DNA of 64,000 bases. Source: Ruminococcus flavefaciens 007c. Its GTDB lineage: Bacteria > Bacillota > Clostridia > Oscillospirales > Ruminococcaceae. Both the position numbers and the translations under genes were made by a program. This document shows, piece after piece, positions 41,595 to 50,439 of this stretch; position 1 is the first letter of the stretch, and the number at the start of each line of letters is the position of its first letter. The notes beneath the pieces were generated by a model. That model ran no database searches. It was not told where the DNA came from and saw nothing but the letters and a program-made list of their open reading frames with translations. Location: positions 377,001 to 441,000 of the forward strand of contig NZ_ATAX01000028.1 in the NCBI RefSeq assembly GCF_000571935.1, written 5' to 3'.

Positions 41595-41978
41595 TCAGAA
41601 AAGCTTGATAAGGCTTCCGATGAGGGGAAGTCTGTATGCCTTGCCCTTGATGCTTCCGTATACGAACATAGCATCGATAGCAAGCACGAGAAGAGGATAT
41701 ATTAATCTTGCGATAAGGACACCGAGAATCGGAATAAATCCCACTATAAGCATAATTACGCCCAGAATTAGCAGACATACCAGCCATGTGAAGCTCTGAT
41801 TCGCATGGAATTTGCAGTATGTTGAGTTGCCGTCACCGCAGATGGGAAGAAAGAAAAGAATCGGGATAAGGTATGCAAGAATGGGAAAAACCTTGTTCTT
41901 TTCAATTTCAGCTGGCACAAAAGTCTTCTCAGTGTTGATGTCGTTGAAGTTTTCAAGGAAATTGTTGATCTCATTCAT
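41595..41978 (-). CDS. DUF4870-like small membrane protein
   Basis: A 127-residue protein with an acidic N-terminal part and about three membrane helices: KVFPILAYLIPILFFLPI, then TYCKFHANQSFTWLVCLLILG and PILGVLIARLIYPLLVL. The FHANQS motif between helices is the DUF4870 signature. ATG 41978 follows GGAGG at eight bases. It lies downstream of nrdR with a 17-base gap and may be cotranscribed. Function unknown. Confidence 0.78.
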   Translation of the reverse strand: MNEINNFLENFNDINTEKTFVPAEIEKNKVFPILAYLIPILFFLPICGDGNSTYCKFHANQSFTWLVCLLILGVIMLIVGFIPILGVLIARLIYPLLVLAIDAMFVYGSIKGKAYRLPLIGSLIKLF

Positions 41979-41995
41979 AATAAAAACCTCCATTT

Positions 41996-42469
41996 TTATA
42001 TTTCGGAAATGTCTTCCGTTTTATCCTTTTTATCAAACTCGCTTATGGCTGCAACGAAGCTGTCAACGTCCGTAAAGTCTTTATATACGGAAGCAAATCT
42101 GATATATGAAACAGGATCTATATCTCTCAGTCTGTCCAGCACCAGTTCACCTATCTCGGTAGACCTTGCCACAGTCCTGAGTGCATTTGCGTAATAATTT
42201 TCCACATAGTTTGCAATCTCGGTGATCTTCTCGGCTGAGACAGGTCTCTTCTTTATTGCCGAAACTATGCCGTTTATAAGCTTGGCTTTGTCGAATAGCT
42301 GAACGCTTCCGTCGCGCTTTTCGACCATAAGCAGCGGTATCTCCACAGCCTCATAGGTTGTAAATCTCTCGCCGCATCTTGTACACTCACGCCTGCGCTT
42401 TGTTTTATCGTCAACAGGACGTGAATCTATGACTTTAAGATCTTCAAATCCGCAGTAAGGACATTTCAT
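41996..42469 (-). CDS. nrdR: Transcriptional repressor NrdR
   Basis: A 157-residue zinc-ribbon and ATP-cone regulator of ribonucleotide reductase genes. The N-terminal ribbon is MKCPYCGFEDLKVIDSR...CTRCGERF; the ATP-cone domain reads VEKRDGSVQLFDKAKLINGIVSAIKKR. Length is normal. It overlaps the upstream gene by four bases (ATGA). No NrdR boxes or ribonucleotide reductase gene were found in the window. Confidence 0.96.
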   Translation of the reverse strand: MKCPYCGFEDLKVIDSRPVDDKTKRRRECTRCGERFTTYEAVEIPLLMVEKRDGSVQLFDKAKLINGIVSAIKKRPVSAEKITEIANYVENYYANALRTVARSTEIGELVLDRLRDIDPVSYIRFASVYKDFTDVDSFVAAISEFDKKDKTEDISEI

Positions 42470-43269
42470 AGCTTTTGCTCCCTGCCGTATGACTCTGTCA
42501 TCCTGATAAGTTTATTATAGCCGGAAATCAGGTCACTTATAGCTCCCCAGCCGCTCCTGTAAAGCTCCAGCACCACGCTGCAATCGGGGTTATAGCCGGA
42601 AAGCTTTTCAAAGAATCTCCTGAAATCGAACCTTCCTCTGCCTATAAGGAGACAATCTCCCATTTCGCCCGAATCGCTGATATGCACATGAACTGTCTTA
42701 TCGCCTGCAACATCAAGGAACTTCAGCGGGCTTTCCTTTGAGCGGACAGCCTGCTTGGTATCAAGCACAAAGGCAAATTCATTGCCCAGCATATCCTTTA
42801 TTTCCCTGATAAATGCCGATGAACCGCTTTTGCAGCGGGAAACGTTCTCGACAGCTACGGTCACTCCGAATTCTCTCCCGAGGCGGAAGAGCTTTGAATA
42901 CCTCTCGCAGTAAAGCTCGGTATTGCATATGGAAGTAGGCTTGCCGCCATGAAAGATGAATATATCAGCTCCCACCATATTCATGAAGCGGAAGTAATAC
43001 TTGTAATATTCCAGCATATCGTTTACTCTGCGCTCATATTCCGAAAAGAACATCTGCGGTTCTATCTCGCAGGTAAACGGGTGTACCGACGGACACTTAA
43101 CGTCAAATCTTTTCATAAGATTTGCTATACCGTGTGCAAAGCCGGGTTTAAGCTCAGAATGAGTATTCACAAAAAGCTCCACACAGGAAACGCCGTTTAC
43201 AGCAAGGTCGTAAAGAGCCTCTTCAAGGGGCTTGGGGTACAGGCAAGCCGTTGAAATACCTGCTATCAA
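42466..43269 (-). CDS. Sugar phosphate isomerase/epimerase family TIM-barrel protein
   Basis: A 267-residue protein of the xylose isomerase-like TIM-barrel superfamily. Visible are GISTACLYPKPLEEALYDLA, SCVELF, IFHGGKP, VTVAVENVSR, FAFVLDTKQA, VHVHISDSG and VVLELYRSG; these repeat E, H, D/E and H/E at barrel strand ends and form a likely metal site. The substrate is unknown. It overlaps nrdR by four bases, which makes a shared transcript likely, though the functions are not obviously linked. Confidence 0.82.
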   Translation of the reverse strand: MIAGISTACLYPKPLEEALYDLAVNGVSCVELFVNTHSELKPGFAHGIANLMKRFDVKCPSVHPFTCEIEPQMFFSEYERRVNDMLEYYKYYFRFMNMVGADIFIFHGGKPTSICNTELYCERYSKLFRLGREFGVTVAVENVSRCKSGSSAFIREIKDMLGNEFAFVLDTKQAVRSKESPLKFLDVAGDKTVHVHISDSGEMGDCLLIGRGRFDFRRFFEKLSGYNPDCSVVLELYRSGWGAISDLISGYNKLIRMTESYGREQKL

Positions 43270-43371
43270 TAATACCCCTCCTTGCTTATCTTCGATACAA
43301 TTTTATTATATCATATTCAGCCTGAAAGTCAATAGAACAATAAAAAAATTTACATTGCGGATTATTATTTT

Positions 43372-44706
43372 TTACTCCTCTTCAGACTGCTTTTTCTCTT
43401 CGTCAGCAAGCTTTTCCACACGGCATACTTCTATGCGGTGATGCTTTACCTCAAGCACCTCTATGCTGAGGCCGCCTGCTTTGAGAGTGAGCTGCGAACC
43501 GTCCTTTGGTATCTCTCCCAGCTCTGCAATTACATAGCCTCCGAAGGTCTCGAATTTATCGGCAGGAAGCACCACGTCAAGCTCCTCGCATATATCGCTG
43601 AGAGAGGTTATTCCGGGAACAGTCCATACATTTTCGCCTGTCTTTTCAAGTCTTACTGCAGGCTCGTCCTCGGGATCGTCTGCAAAATCGCCGACAAGCT
43701 CCTCAACAAGGTCGGTAATGGTTATGATACCGCTCATTCCGCCGTATTCGTCAACGACTACTGCGAAATGATCTGCTCCCCGCTGCTTCATCTCGTCGAA
43801 AAGGCGGTCCGCCTTCATATTCTCATGAACAAACGAGGGCTCGCGTACTGCATTTTTCATGATATTTTCCTTGCTTTTGTCCTCAAGACGGAAATAATCC
43901 TTTGCGTTGAGGACGCCGATGACGTTATCCACGCTTTCTCCGCATATTGGAAAGGCTGAATGACGGGTACGGTGTATGGTCTCCTCCCAGATGCTGACAT
44001 CATCGTCGTTCCAGAGCACATCCACATCTGTTCTGTGGGTGCATACCTGTTCAGCGGTCATATCGTCAAAGGCAAAAACGTTCTTTATGATACGGTTCTC
44101 GTCCTCGTCGATAGTACCTTTTTCGGCACCTGCGTCGGACATCATGAGTATCTCTTCTTCAGTAACGGCATCGTCCTCGCTCTCGGGATCAATGCCCAGA
44201 AGCCTCAGTATGCCGTTTGCGGAAGCGTTCAGCAGCCATACAAAGGGTGCGAATATCTTTGAAACAAGGGTTATTGCTCCGCTCATGGCAAGAGCTATCT
44301 TCTCGGGATCCTTCATAGCCACGCGCTTGGGGACCAGCTCTCCCAGAACAAGGGTAAAGAACGAAAGCACCAGTGTTATGAGGATCACGGATACCTTCTT
44401 TATGACAGTTGCGGGGATACCTATGCCTGTCTTTAAGATAGCCGAGGTAAGGTATTCGGAAAAGCTGTCGGCAGCAAAGGCTGCTCCGATGAAGCCTGCC
44501 AGAGTGATAGCCACCTGTATGGTCGCAAGAAAGCGTGTAGGACTGTCAGTCAGCTTTTTAAGACGGACTGCCCTTTTGTTGCCGCTTGCGGCAAGCTTGT
44601 CAAGGCGGACGTCATTTGTAGAGATGACCGCCACTTCTGTGCACGCAAAAACTGCGTTGAGTGCAATAAGTATAATCTGCAGAATTATCTGCCCTATCAT
44701 TTTCAA
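43372..44706 (-). CDS. CNNM/HlyC-like membrane protein with CBS pair
   Basis: A 444-residue protein. The N-terminal CNNM (DUF21) domain has about four helices and starts QIILIALNAVFACTEVAVIS; a cytosolic CBS pair follows (MTAEQVCTHRTDVDVLW; MKADRLFDEMKQRGADHFAVVVDEYGGMSGIITITDLVEELVGD), then the CorC/HlyC domain (WTVPGITSLSDICEELDV...ETFGGYVIAELGEIPKDG). Such proteins are linked to Mg or other cation transport. The tail is acidic. GGAGG lies before the ATG. A small doubtful frame lies upstream. Confidence 0.9.
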   Translation of the reverse strand: MKMIGQIILQIILIALNAVFACTEVAVISTNDVRLDKLAASGNKRAVRLKKLTDSPTRFLATIQVAITLAGFIGAAFAADSFSEYLTSAILKTGIGIPATVIKKVSVILITLVLSFFTLVLGELVPKRVAMKDPEKIALAMSGAITLVSKIFAPFVWLLNASANGILRLLGIDPESEDDAVTEEEILMMSDAGAEKGTIDEDENRIIKNVFAFDDMTAEQVCTHRTDVDVLWNDDDVSIWEETIHRTRHSAFPICGESVDNVIGVLNAKDYFRLEDKSKENIMKNAVREPSFVHENMKADRLFDEMKQRGADHFAVVVDEYGGMSGIITITDLVEELVGDFADDPEDEPAVRLEKTGENVWTVPGITSLSDICEELDVVLPADKFETFGGYVIAELGEIPKDGSQLTLKAGGLSIEVLEVKHHRIEVCRVEKLADEEKKQSEEE

Positions 44707-44722
44707 ATCCTCCGTAAATATA

Positions 44723-44864
44723 TTATTTCTTTATAACCTCATAAAGGCACAGCCTAACACAAACGATAGTGCAGACCATGCCTTGGATCCATATATTCAG
44801 CGGAGTATACAGTGTAATTATCAGGATTACTGCCGTCGGGGGCACCGTCCATTTTGTTTTTCAT
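44723..44864 (-). other. Possible small membrane-protein frame, doubtful
   Basis: Two overlapping minus-strand frames occur upstream of the CBS protein gene. Frame A starts at ATG 44864 and stops at 44754 (36 residues, MKNKMDGAPDG...). Frame B, shifted by one base, is hydrophobic (AVILIITLYTPLNIWIQGMV...) and stops at 44723 but has no good start. If one A of the AAAA run near 44853 were absent, ATG 44864 would lead into frame B as a 46-residue membrane protein. AGGAG touches the ATG, too close for normal use. The rest of the 44707-45000 gap is AT-rich without other recognised content. Confidence 0.25.
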
Positions 44865-45000
44865 CTCCTGTTCTTAGTAGATTTTATATATTATATCATA
44901 TATTTCGTAATAATGCAACAGTAACGAAAAATTTTTTTATTTTTAGCTACATCTCACAGTTTTTTCACTCCGCGCATATTATACTGCGGAGGTGTAAGTT

Positions 45001-45615
45001 TTGCTGAAAGAAATATTTCTCTCTGTTATCATAAGCGTGGATCTATTCCTTGCGGCAGCTGCCTGCAGCAGCAGCTCCATAAGAATACCTCTGCTCTCGG
45101 TACTTGTCACAGACCTTATCTCCGCAGCGATACTGGGCATTTCCATGACATTTTCCGACATTATATGCGGATATATCCCACTGAGGATATGCAGATTATC
45201 GGGAACTGTAATGATGATGACCATAGGCATCGTGACCATATCAAAAAGCCTTATACGCGGCATAGTCAGACATTTATCCGAAAAGAAAGGTATATCGCTG
45301 AAGATCGGCAGCTGCTCCCTGCTGCTTAAGCTCTATCTCGACGATACTGCCGCAGATATGGACAGCTCAAAGGTGCTCTCTGTAAGGGAAGCATCAGCCC
45401 TTGCACTGGCAGGTTCTCTTGACTGTGCCGCCGCGGGACTCAGCTGCGGATGCACAGATGTTTCTCCCCTGTACTCATCAATATTTACCTTGATATGCGG
45501 CGGAGCAGCTCTGCTGCTGGGAGCGGCGGCAGGCAGAAAAATATCCTCCCTTGACCGCGATCTCTCGTGGCTGGGAGGAGTTCTTCTCATATTTTTCTCA
45601 ATATTCACGCTGTAA
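45001..45615 (+). CDS. ytaF: YtaF-like sporulation membrane protein (MntP-related)
   Basis: A 204-residue membrane protein with about six helices. It contains IISVDLFLAAAACSSSSIRIP near the start and LALAGSLDCAAAGLSCG in the second half, the repeated Asp-containing helices of the MntP/YtaF superfamily; DDTAADMDSSKVLSVREASALA between them is the YtaF-type linker with metal-like acidic residues. YtaF is made in sporulating cells of Bacillus; its transport role is unproven. The start is TTG 45001 with GGAGG eight bases upstream; no ATG fits. Confidence 0.82.
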   Translation: MLKEIFLSVIISVDLFLAAAACSSSSIRIPLLSVLVTDLISAAILGISMTFSDIICGYIPLRICRLSGTVMMMTIGIVTISKSLIRGIVRHLSEKKGISLKIGSCSLLLKLYLDDTAADMDSSKVLSVREASALALAGSLDCAAAGLSCGCTDVSPLYSSIFTLICGGAALLLGAAAGRKISSLDRDLSWLGGVLLIFFSIFTL

Positions 45616-45617
45616 GC

Positions 45618-46418
45618 TCAGATTTCGCAGATAACTATCTCCGCAGGATCGAAAAGTCTCAGCTTTCCCATACCTGCCGACACAAAGAGCTTCATGTTCC
45701 CAAAGGTATATATTCCTTTTGAATTCTTCGGAAAAAATTTCCTCTCGGGAGAAAGTAAAGCTTTTCCGAAAAGCCTTACCGCTCCGCCGTGAACATGGCC
45801 GCTGAAGGTATATTCAGCTCCCCATTCCGAATAGGCTTCACCGAAAAAGGGATTGTGCGCCATAAGCAGGACCTCGCCCTCGGGACAGTGTCCCAGCAGC
45901 TTTTCAAGATCGGAAGCGGTTATCGTATCAAGGTGCTTATAGCCGTCAGCCTTTTTATACACACCGTATCCTTCAAGAAGGCCGTATATTATCAGCTCCC
46001 TGCCGCGGATATTCACCGTGGTATGCTGATTTCTGAGCAATACCGCGTCGGTGCGCGCAAACATAGTCTCAAGCTCGGGCTTCATTTCCGCGGAAATGCT
46101 CTGCTCATGGTTGCCGTAGATCATATACACGGGAGCGATGCTGCAAAGCTCGTTCAGCGTCTTTTCTGCGACAGCCAGACTGTCAGTGTCCCTTGATACA
46201 AGATCGCCGCTGAATATGATGAGGTCAGGCTTTTCAGCTCTGACCTTCCTGCACAGTCTCTCGTTGTTCCTGCCGAAGCGGCGTCTGTGCAGGTCGGAAA
46301 GATGGGCTATCCTTATACCGCTGCCTGTCTTTTCCCGCCTGACAGTGAGGATGTACAGATTTTCCGCTGCAGCATATACGGCAAGTAGAATTACTACCAA
46401 AAGTATAATATATATCAA
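45618..46418 (-). CDS. Membrane-anchored calcineurin-like phosphoesterase (YkuE/YaeI type)
   Basis: A 266-residue protein with one N-terminal membrane helix and a metallophosphoesterase domain. All metal motifs are present: AHLSDLH, IIFSGDLVS, YGNHE, LMAHNPFF and FSGHVHGG. YaeI/YkuE-like enzymes act at the membrane, for example on lipid intermediates, but the substrate here is not known. Its stop lies two bases from the convergent ytaF stop. Confidence 0.88.
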   Translation of the reverse strand: MIYIILLVVILLAVYAAAENLYILTVRREKTGSGIRIAHLSDLHRRRFGRNNERLCRKVRAEKPDLIIFSGDLVSRDTDSLAVAEKTLNELCSIAPVYMIYGNHEQSISAEMKPELETMFARTDAVLLRNQHTTVNIRGRELIIYGLLEGYGVYKKADGYKHLDTITASDLEKLLGHCPEGEVLLMAHNPFFGEAYSEWGAEYTFSGHVHGGAVRLFGKALLSPERKFFPKNSKGIYTFGNMKLFVSAGMGKLRLFDPAEIVICEI

Positions 46419-46445
46419 TATATCTCTCCAAATTGTTTATATGGT

Positions 46446-46718
46446 TTATTTTCCGAAAAACAGGTCATGAAGCCTCCTGTGCTCGCCCTCGGGTATGCAG
46501 CGCGGACTTCCCGAAAACAGCAGCCTTACGGGCTGAGGCACAAAGCCCTCGTCGCAGAAATGCTCGTAGGTATACTCATCTATCTCATAACAATCACTGT
46601 AGCTCATGAAGCTGTCGCTCTCCAGTGTATTCATCACATACATCTGTAATGCAGGAGACCAGCCCGCATACATGGTATTGCTCGGATGCATCTTCTTACG
46701 CTCTATAACTCCGCTCAT
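46446..46718 (-). CDS. Hypothetical small acidic protein
   Basis: A 90-residue soluble protein, family not recognised. It is rich in Tyr, Ser and acidic residues in the middle (SYSDCYEIDEYTYEHFCDEG) and has a basic C-terminus (CIPEGEHRRLHDLFFGK). ATG 46718 is preferred because AAAGGAA is nine bases upstream; an ATG at 46727 touches that site. It lies 27 bases before the phosphoesterase gene and is probably on the same transcript. Confidence 0.6.
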   Translation of the reverse strand: MSGVIERKKMHPSNTMYAGWSPALQMYVMNTLESDSFMSYSDCYEIDEYTYEHFCDEGFVPQPVRLLFSGSPRCIPEGEHRRLHDLFFGK

Positions 46719-46752
46719 GCATATCATTTCCTTTCTGTACAGTTTAATGTGC

Positions 46753-47199
46753 CTATTTCCGTTTTTTCCGTATCAGTGCATCGAAAGCTGCAAATACCAG
46801 AAGATACAGGGAGGTGAACACGAACCTTCCCGCGTATATGGCTATGATCTCACGAACTGTCCCTCTGTACTCCGCATCAGGCGAGAATACGCTTATTTCG
46901 GGAGCCGCCAGCAGCATTATCCCTGTCAGTATGACTCCCAGCAGAAGGGGAACGAGTACGGAGAATATGAAAAAGAAACGCCTTGAAAAGCTGCCTTCCC
47001 GTCCGCCGTCGAGCTGTACGAAATGATACATGATACATAGCACGAGGGGCGTCACCAAAGTGAAGCCCCATGCGTAGTTTATTTTTTCATATACGAACCA
47101 GACAGCCCACTGACAGAAAAGGCTTATCACCGTTATCAGCAGGCCCGAAAGCGGCCCCTCGCGGAATTTAAGGAAGCTCCTCCCGGTATTATTCCTCAT
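46753..47199 (-). CDS. Small integral membrane protein
   Basis: A 148-residue protein with four hydrophobic helices (LLITVISLFCQWAVWFVY; FTLVTPLVLCIMYHFV; FFFIFSVLVPLLLGVILTGIML; FVFTSLYLLVFAAFDAL) and basic ends. The family is not recognised. Its start overlaps the end of gyrA by 11 bases, so it is translated from the gyrA transcript, probably by coupling; this is its only visible link to another gene. Confidence 0.7.
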   Translation of the reverse strand: MRNNTGRSFLKFREGPLSGLLITVISLFCQWAVWFVYEKINYAWGFTLVTPLVLCIMYHFVQLDGGREGSFSRRFFFIFSVLVPLLLGVILTGIMLLAAPEISVFSPDAEYRGTVREIIAIYAGRFVFTSLYLLVFAAFDALIRKKRK

Positions 47200-49819
47200 T
47201 CTCCTCGTCCTCGGGATCAGCTTCTATGACCACTTCGTTCTGCTCCTCAAGGGCAGCCTCGGCTTCAGCAGCCTTTGCCTGTTCCTCTGTGAGCTGCTCG
47301 ACCTTTTCGGTCTCGGCATTGTCATCGTGCTCCGCACGTGTGAAGGCAACTACATTTGCGCCCTCGTTTACTCTCATTACGCGGACGCCCTTTGCGATAC
47401 GTCCCATAATGCGTATATCGCTGGCAAGTATCCTGATGATGATACCGTCGCTGGATACGAGGATAATATCATCTTCCTCGTCAACTATCTTTATGCCGCA
47501 GACGTGTCCGCGGATCTCGTCAACCTTGTAGTTGGTAAGTCCGAAGCCGCCGCGGTTCTGGATACGATAGCTTTCGATATCTGTCTTTTTGCCGTAACCG
47601 TTCTCGGTAACGGTAAGGAGCGAAGCTCCCTCACGTACTCTTGCCATACTTACAACATAGTCGCCGTCGCGGAGCTTTATAGCTCTTACGCCGTGAGCTG
47701 AACGTGAAAGTGCTCTCATCTTGTTTTCTTCAAGTCGGATAGCCATACCGTTATGAGTTGCCACGAAGAGCTGAGCATTGCCGTCGGTCATGCGTACTCC
47801 CGCTATCTCGTCGCCCTCGTCAAGTCCGATAGCAATAAGACCGTTCTTGCGGACATTCTTGTACAGTGAGAGGTTCGTTCTCTTGATCTTGCCGTTCTTT
47901 GTGACCATAGTGATGAATTTGTCATCATTGAAGTCAGTAGTCTTCATCATAGCCGCTATCTTCTCATTTTCGGTGAGAGGAAGCAGATTTATGAGATTGA
48001 AGCCTCTTGAAGCCTTTGAACCGTCGGGAACCTCATAGCATTTCAGCTTGTACATGATACCCTTGTTGGATATGAACAGGATATTGTCGTGAGAGCCGCA
48101 GATGAACATTTCCTCCACGAAGTCCTCCTCACGCTGCTTCATACCTGTGATGCCGCGTCCGCCGCGGTGCTGTGTCTTATACTCAGTAAGCGGCATACGC
48201 TTGATATAGCCGTTGTTGGTAAGAGTAACAACGCAGTCCTCCTCGGGGATAAGATCCTCAATATCCACCTCTCCGCTGACATTTTCTATGTCTGTGCGGC
48301 GCTTGTCGCTGAACTTTTTGCGGATAGTGTTGAGATCCTCCATGATTATAGCGTAAACACGGTTCACATCTGCAAGAATATCCTCATAATCGGATATTTT
48401 TGTAAGAAGTCCGTACAATTCGTCGGTTATCTTCTGTCTTTCAAGACCTGTGAGCTGTCCGAGACGCATCTGGACGATAGCTTCGGCCTGTTCCTGTGAA
48501 AGACCTGTCTGCGCTTCAATGTGAAGCCCTGTAAGGTCGTACTGTGCGCGGTCAAGGAGAGCCGACATATCAACGTCCTTGAAGCGCTCTATCATGCGAT
48601 CCTTAGCCTCCTGAACGGTAGAGCTGGAACGGATGATGTCTATTACCTCGTCGATATAATCCGCAGCAAGGACAAAGCCCTGTAATATATGCGCTCTTTC
48701 AAGAGCCTTGCGGAGGTCGAAACGTGTCCTTCTCTGGATAACGTCTACCTGGAAATCGAGATAATGACGGAGCATCTGCTTCAGAGTGAGTATCTTAGGC
48801 TCGTTGTTTACTAAAGCCAGCATGATTATACCCACTGTATCCTGGAGCTGTGTCAGTGAGAAGAGCTTGTTGAGGACAATATTCGGAATAGCGTCCTTCT
48901 TCAGCTCGATGACTACTCTCATACCATCCTTGTCGGACTCGTCGCGGAGATCGTAAAGACCTTCTATACGCTTGTCTCTTGCAAGCTGGTTTATGCTCTT
49001 GAGAAGTCTTTCCTTACGGAGCATGTAGGGTATCTCATCGATAATGATACAGTTCCTGCCCTTGATCTCCTCGAAATGGGTACGGCTGCGGAGAATTATC
49101 TTGCCCTTGCCCGTAGCATAGGCTGCGCGGATACCCGCTCTGCCCATTATGATACCGCCGGTAGGAAAATCAGGTCCCTGGATATGCTCCATGAGCTGTT
49201 CAAGGGTACAGTCGGGATCGTCGATAAGAAGCTGGAGAGCATCTATTACCTCACCCAGATTATGTGGAGGTATATTTGTAGCCATACCTACGGCAATACC
49301 TACCGATCCGTTAACAAGAAGGTTCGGGAAGCGTGAAGGAAGCACCACGGGCTCTTTCAGACGGTCGTCGTAGTTTGAAGTGAAATCAACGGTCTCCTTA
49401 TTGATGTCGGTAAGCATATCGATGGTGAGCTTAGCCATTTTAGCCTCGGTATAACGGTAAGCCGCAGGTCCGTCGCCGTCGATGGAGCCGAAGTTTCCGT
49501 GACCGTCAACAAGGGGATAGCGCATGGAGAAATCCTGCGCAAGTCTTACAAGAGCGTCATATACCGATGCGTCGCCGTGAGGATGATAGCGTCCAAGAAC
49601 CGCACCGACTGTATCGGCGCACTTACGGTAAGCCTTATCCGGTGTAAGTCCGTTTTCATGGAGCGTATACAGAATTCTTCTGTGAACAGGCTTCAGACCG
49701 TCCCTTACATCAGGCAATGCTCTGGAAACTATTACCGACATGGCATAATTGAGCATGGAATTTTCCATTTCGTCAACTATCTCGGTATTTATTACCTTTG
49801 AGTTGTCAGTATAAAGCAT
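47189..49819 (-). CDS. gyrA: DNA gyrase subunit A
   Basis: An 876-residue topoisomerase II subunit that cuts and rejoins DNA. The N-terminal region has [22 protein letters not shown] and the quinolone-pocket stretch [17 protein letters not shown]; the catalytic Tyr lies in [10 protein letters not shown]. The GyrA-box reads QHRGGRG, close to the consensus QRRGGKG, so negative supercoiling activity is expected. Six C-terminal blade repeats end in an acidic tail. AGGAGG precedes the ATG. It lies downstream of gyrB, with a YcxB-like gene between. Confidence 0.97.
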   Translation of the reverse strand: MLYTDNSKVINTEIVDEMENSMLNYAMSVIVSRALPDVRDGLKPVHRRILYTLHENGLTPDKAYRKCADTVGAVLGRYHPHGDASVYDALVRLAQDFSMRYPLVDGHGNFGSIDGDGPAAYRYTEAKMAKLTIDMLTDINKETVDFTSNYDDRLKEPVVLPSRFPNLLVNGSVGIAVGMATNIPPHNLGEVIDALQLLIDDPDCTLEQLMEHIQGPDFPTGGIIMGRAGIRAAYATGKGKIILRSRTHFEEIKGRNCIIIDEIPYMLRKERLLKSINQLARDKRIEGLYDLRDESDKDGMRVVIELKKDAIPNIVLNKLFSLTQLQDTVGIIMLALVNNEPKILTLKQMLRHYLDFQVDVIQRRTRFDLRKALERAHILQGFVLAADYIDEVIDIIRSSSTVQEAKDRMIERFKDVDMSALLDRAQYDLTGLHIEAQTGLSQEQAEAIVQMRLGQLTGLERQKITDELYGLLTKISDYEDILADVNRVYAIIMEDLNTIRKKFSDKRRTDIENVSGEVDIEDLIPEEDCVVTLTNNGYIKRMPLTEYKTQHRGGRGITGMKQREEDFVEEMFICGSHDNILFISNKGIMYKLKCYEVPDGSKASRGFNLINLLPLTENEKIAAMMKTTDFNDDKFITMVTKNGKIKRTNLSLYKNVRKNGLIAIGLDEGDEIAGVRMTDGNAQLFVATHNGMAIRLEENKMRALSRSAHGVRAIKLRDGDYVVSMARVREGASLLTVTENGYGKKTDIESYRIQNRGGFGLTNYKVDEIRGHVCGIKIVDEEDDIILVSSDGIIIRILASDIRIMGRIAKGVRVMRVNEGANVVAFTRAEHDDNAETEKVEQLTEEQAKAAEAEAALEEQNEVVIEADPEDEENEE

Positions 49820-49855
49820 TTTTTCCTCCTGAGAGAATAATTTTATCAGTAATCT

Positions 49856-50428
49856 TTATTTTTTCAGTTCTCTTATGATACTCATATCGCCCTCGGAAAA
49901 GCCTTCCTTCGGGATTATATAAAGCATAGCCGTTCCCGGTATCAGCATGAAAAATTTTTCATATTCCATTACCCTGAAGCTGTCGTCTATATTCAATCTG
50001 GTCTTTTCGGGAAGAGGATCATCTTTCAGAACTTCCTCCTTCTCCTCATCGGGTATATCGCTGAGATCTTCGGAAACTGTGGAAATGTCCACATATTTGT
50101 CGCTTACGCCTATTTTGTATACAGGCTCGCCCAGTGCTCTTACGGATTCCGTAAGATTGCGGTGGAGCTTTCTGGGATTGTACCATTCTCTTGCAGCCAG
50201 TGCCACGAACACCATAAATGCAAGATAATACAGGTATTTTCCAGTGTCCGACGTCCCCTTCACGTTCAGAACTCCTATGCACAGCACCACAACGGCCATG
50301 ACTGCGAATAATATTACAAATATCCTGTTTTTCGGATATACGAACTTCTTCTGAAATTCGCGGTAAGCCTCGCTGAATATGCTCACAGGCACCTTGTATT
50401 CTTTTTCAAGCTTATAATTTTCTTCCAT
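49856..50428 (-). CDS. YcxB-like membrane protein
   Basis: A 190-residue protein with two adjacent membrane helices (NRIFVILFAVMAVVVLCIGV and YLYYLAFMVFVALAAR) and a cytosolic C-terminal domain in which KIGVSDKYVDIST...SFRVMEYEKFFMLIPGTAMLYIIPKEGF matches the YcxB-like domain. ATG 50428 follows CAGGAG. It sits between gyrB and gyrA in the same direction, an unusual place for such a gene. Function unknown. Confidence 0.78.
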   Translation of the reverse strand: MEENYKLEKEYKVPVSIFSEAYREFQKKFVYPKNRIFVILFAVMAVVVLCIGVLNVKGTSDTGKYLYYLAFMVFVALAAREWYNPRKLHRNLTESVRALGEPVYKIGVSDKYVDISTVSEDLSDIPDEEKEEVLKDDPLPEKTRLNIDDSFRVMEYEKFFMLIPGTAMLYIIPKEGFSEGDMSIIRELKK

Positions 50429-50439
50429 TGCAGCTCCTG

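Noticed and set aside
43976..45007. 343-codon plus-strand open frame antisense to the CNNM/CBS protein gene
   Set aside because: Ser/Thr/Ile-rich mirror of a well-supported gene, no ribosome site, no recognisable domain.
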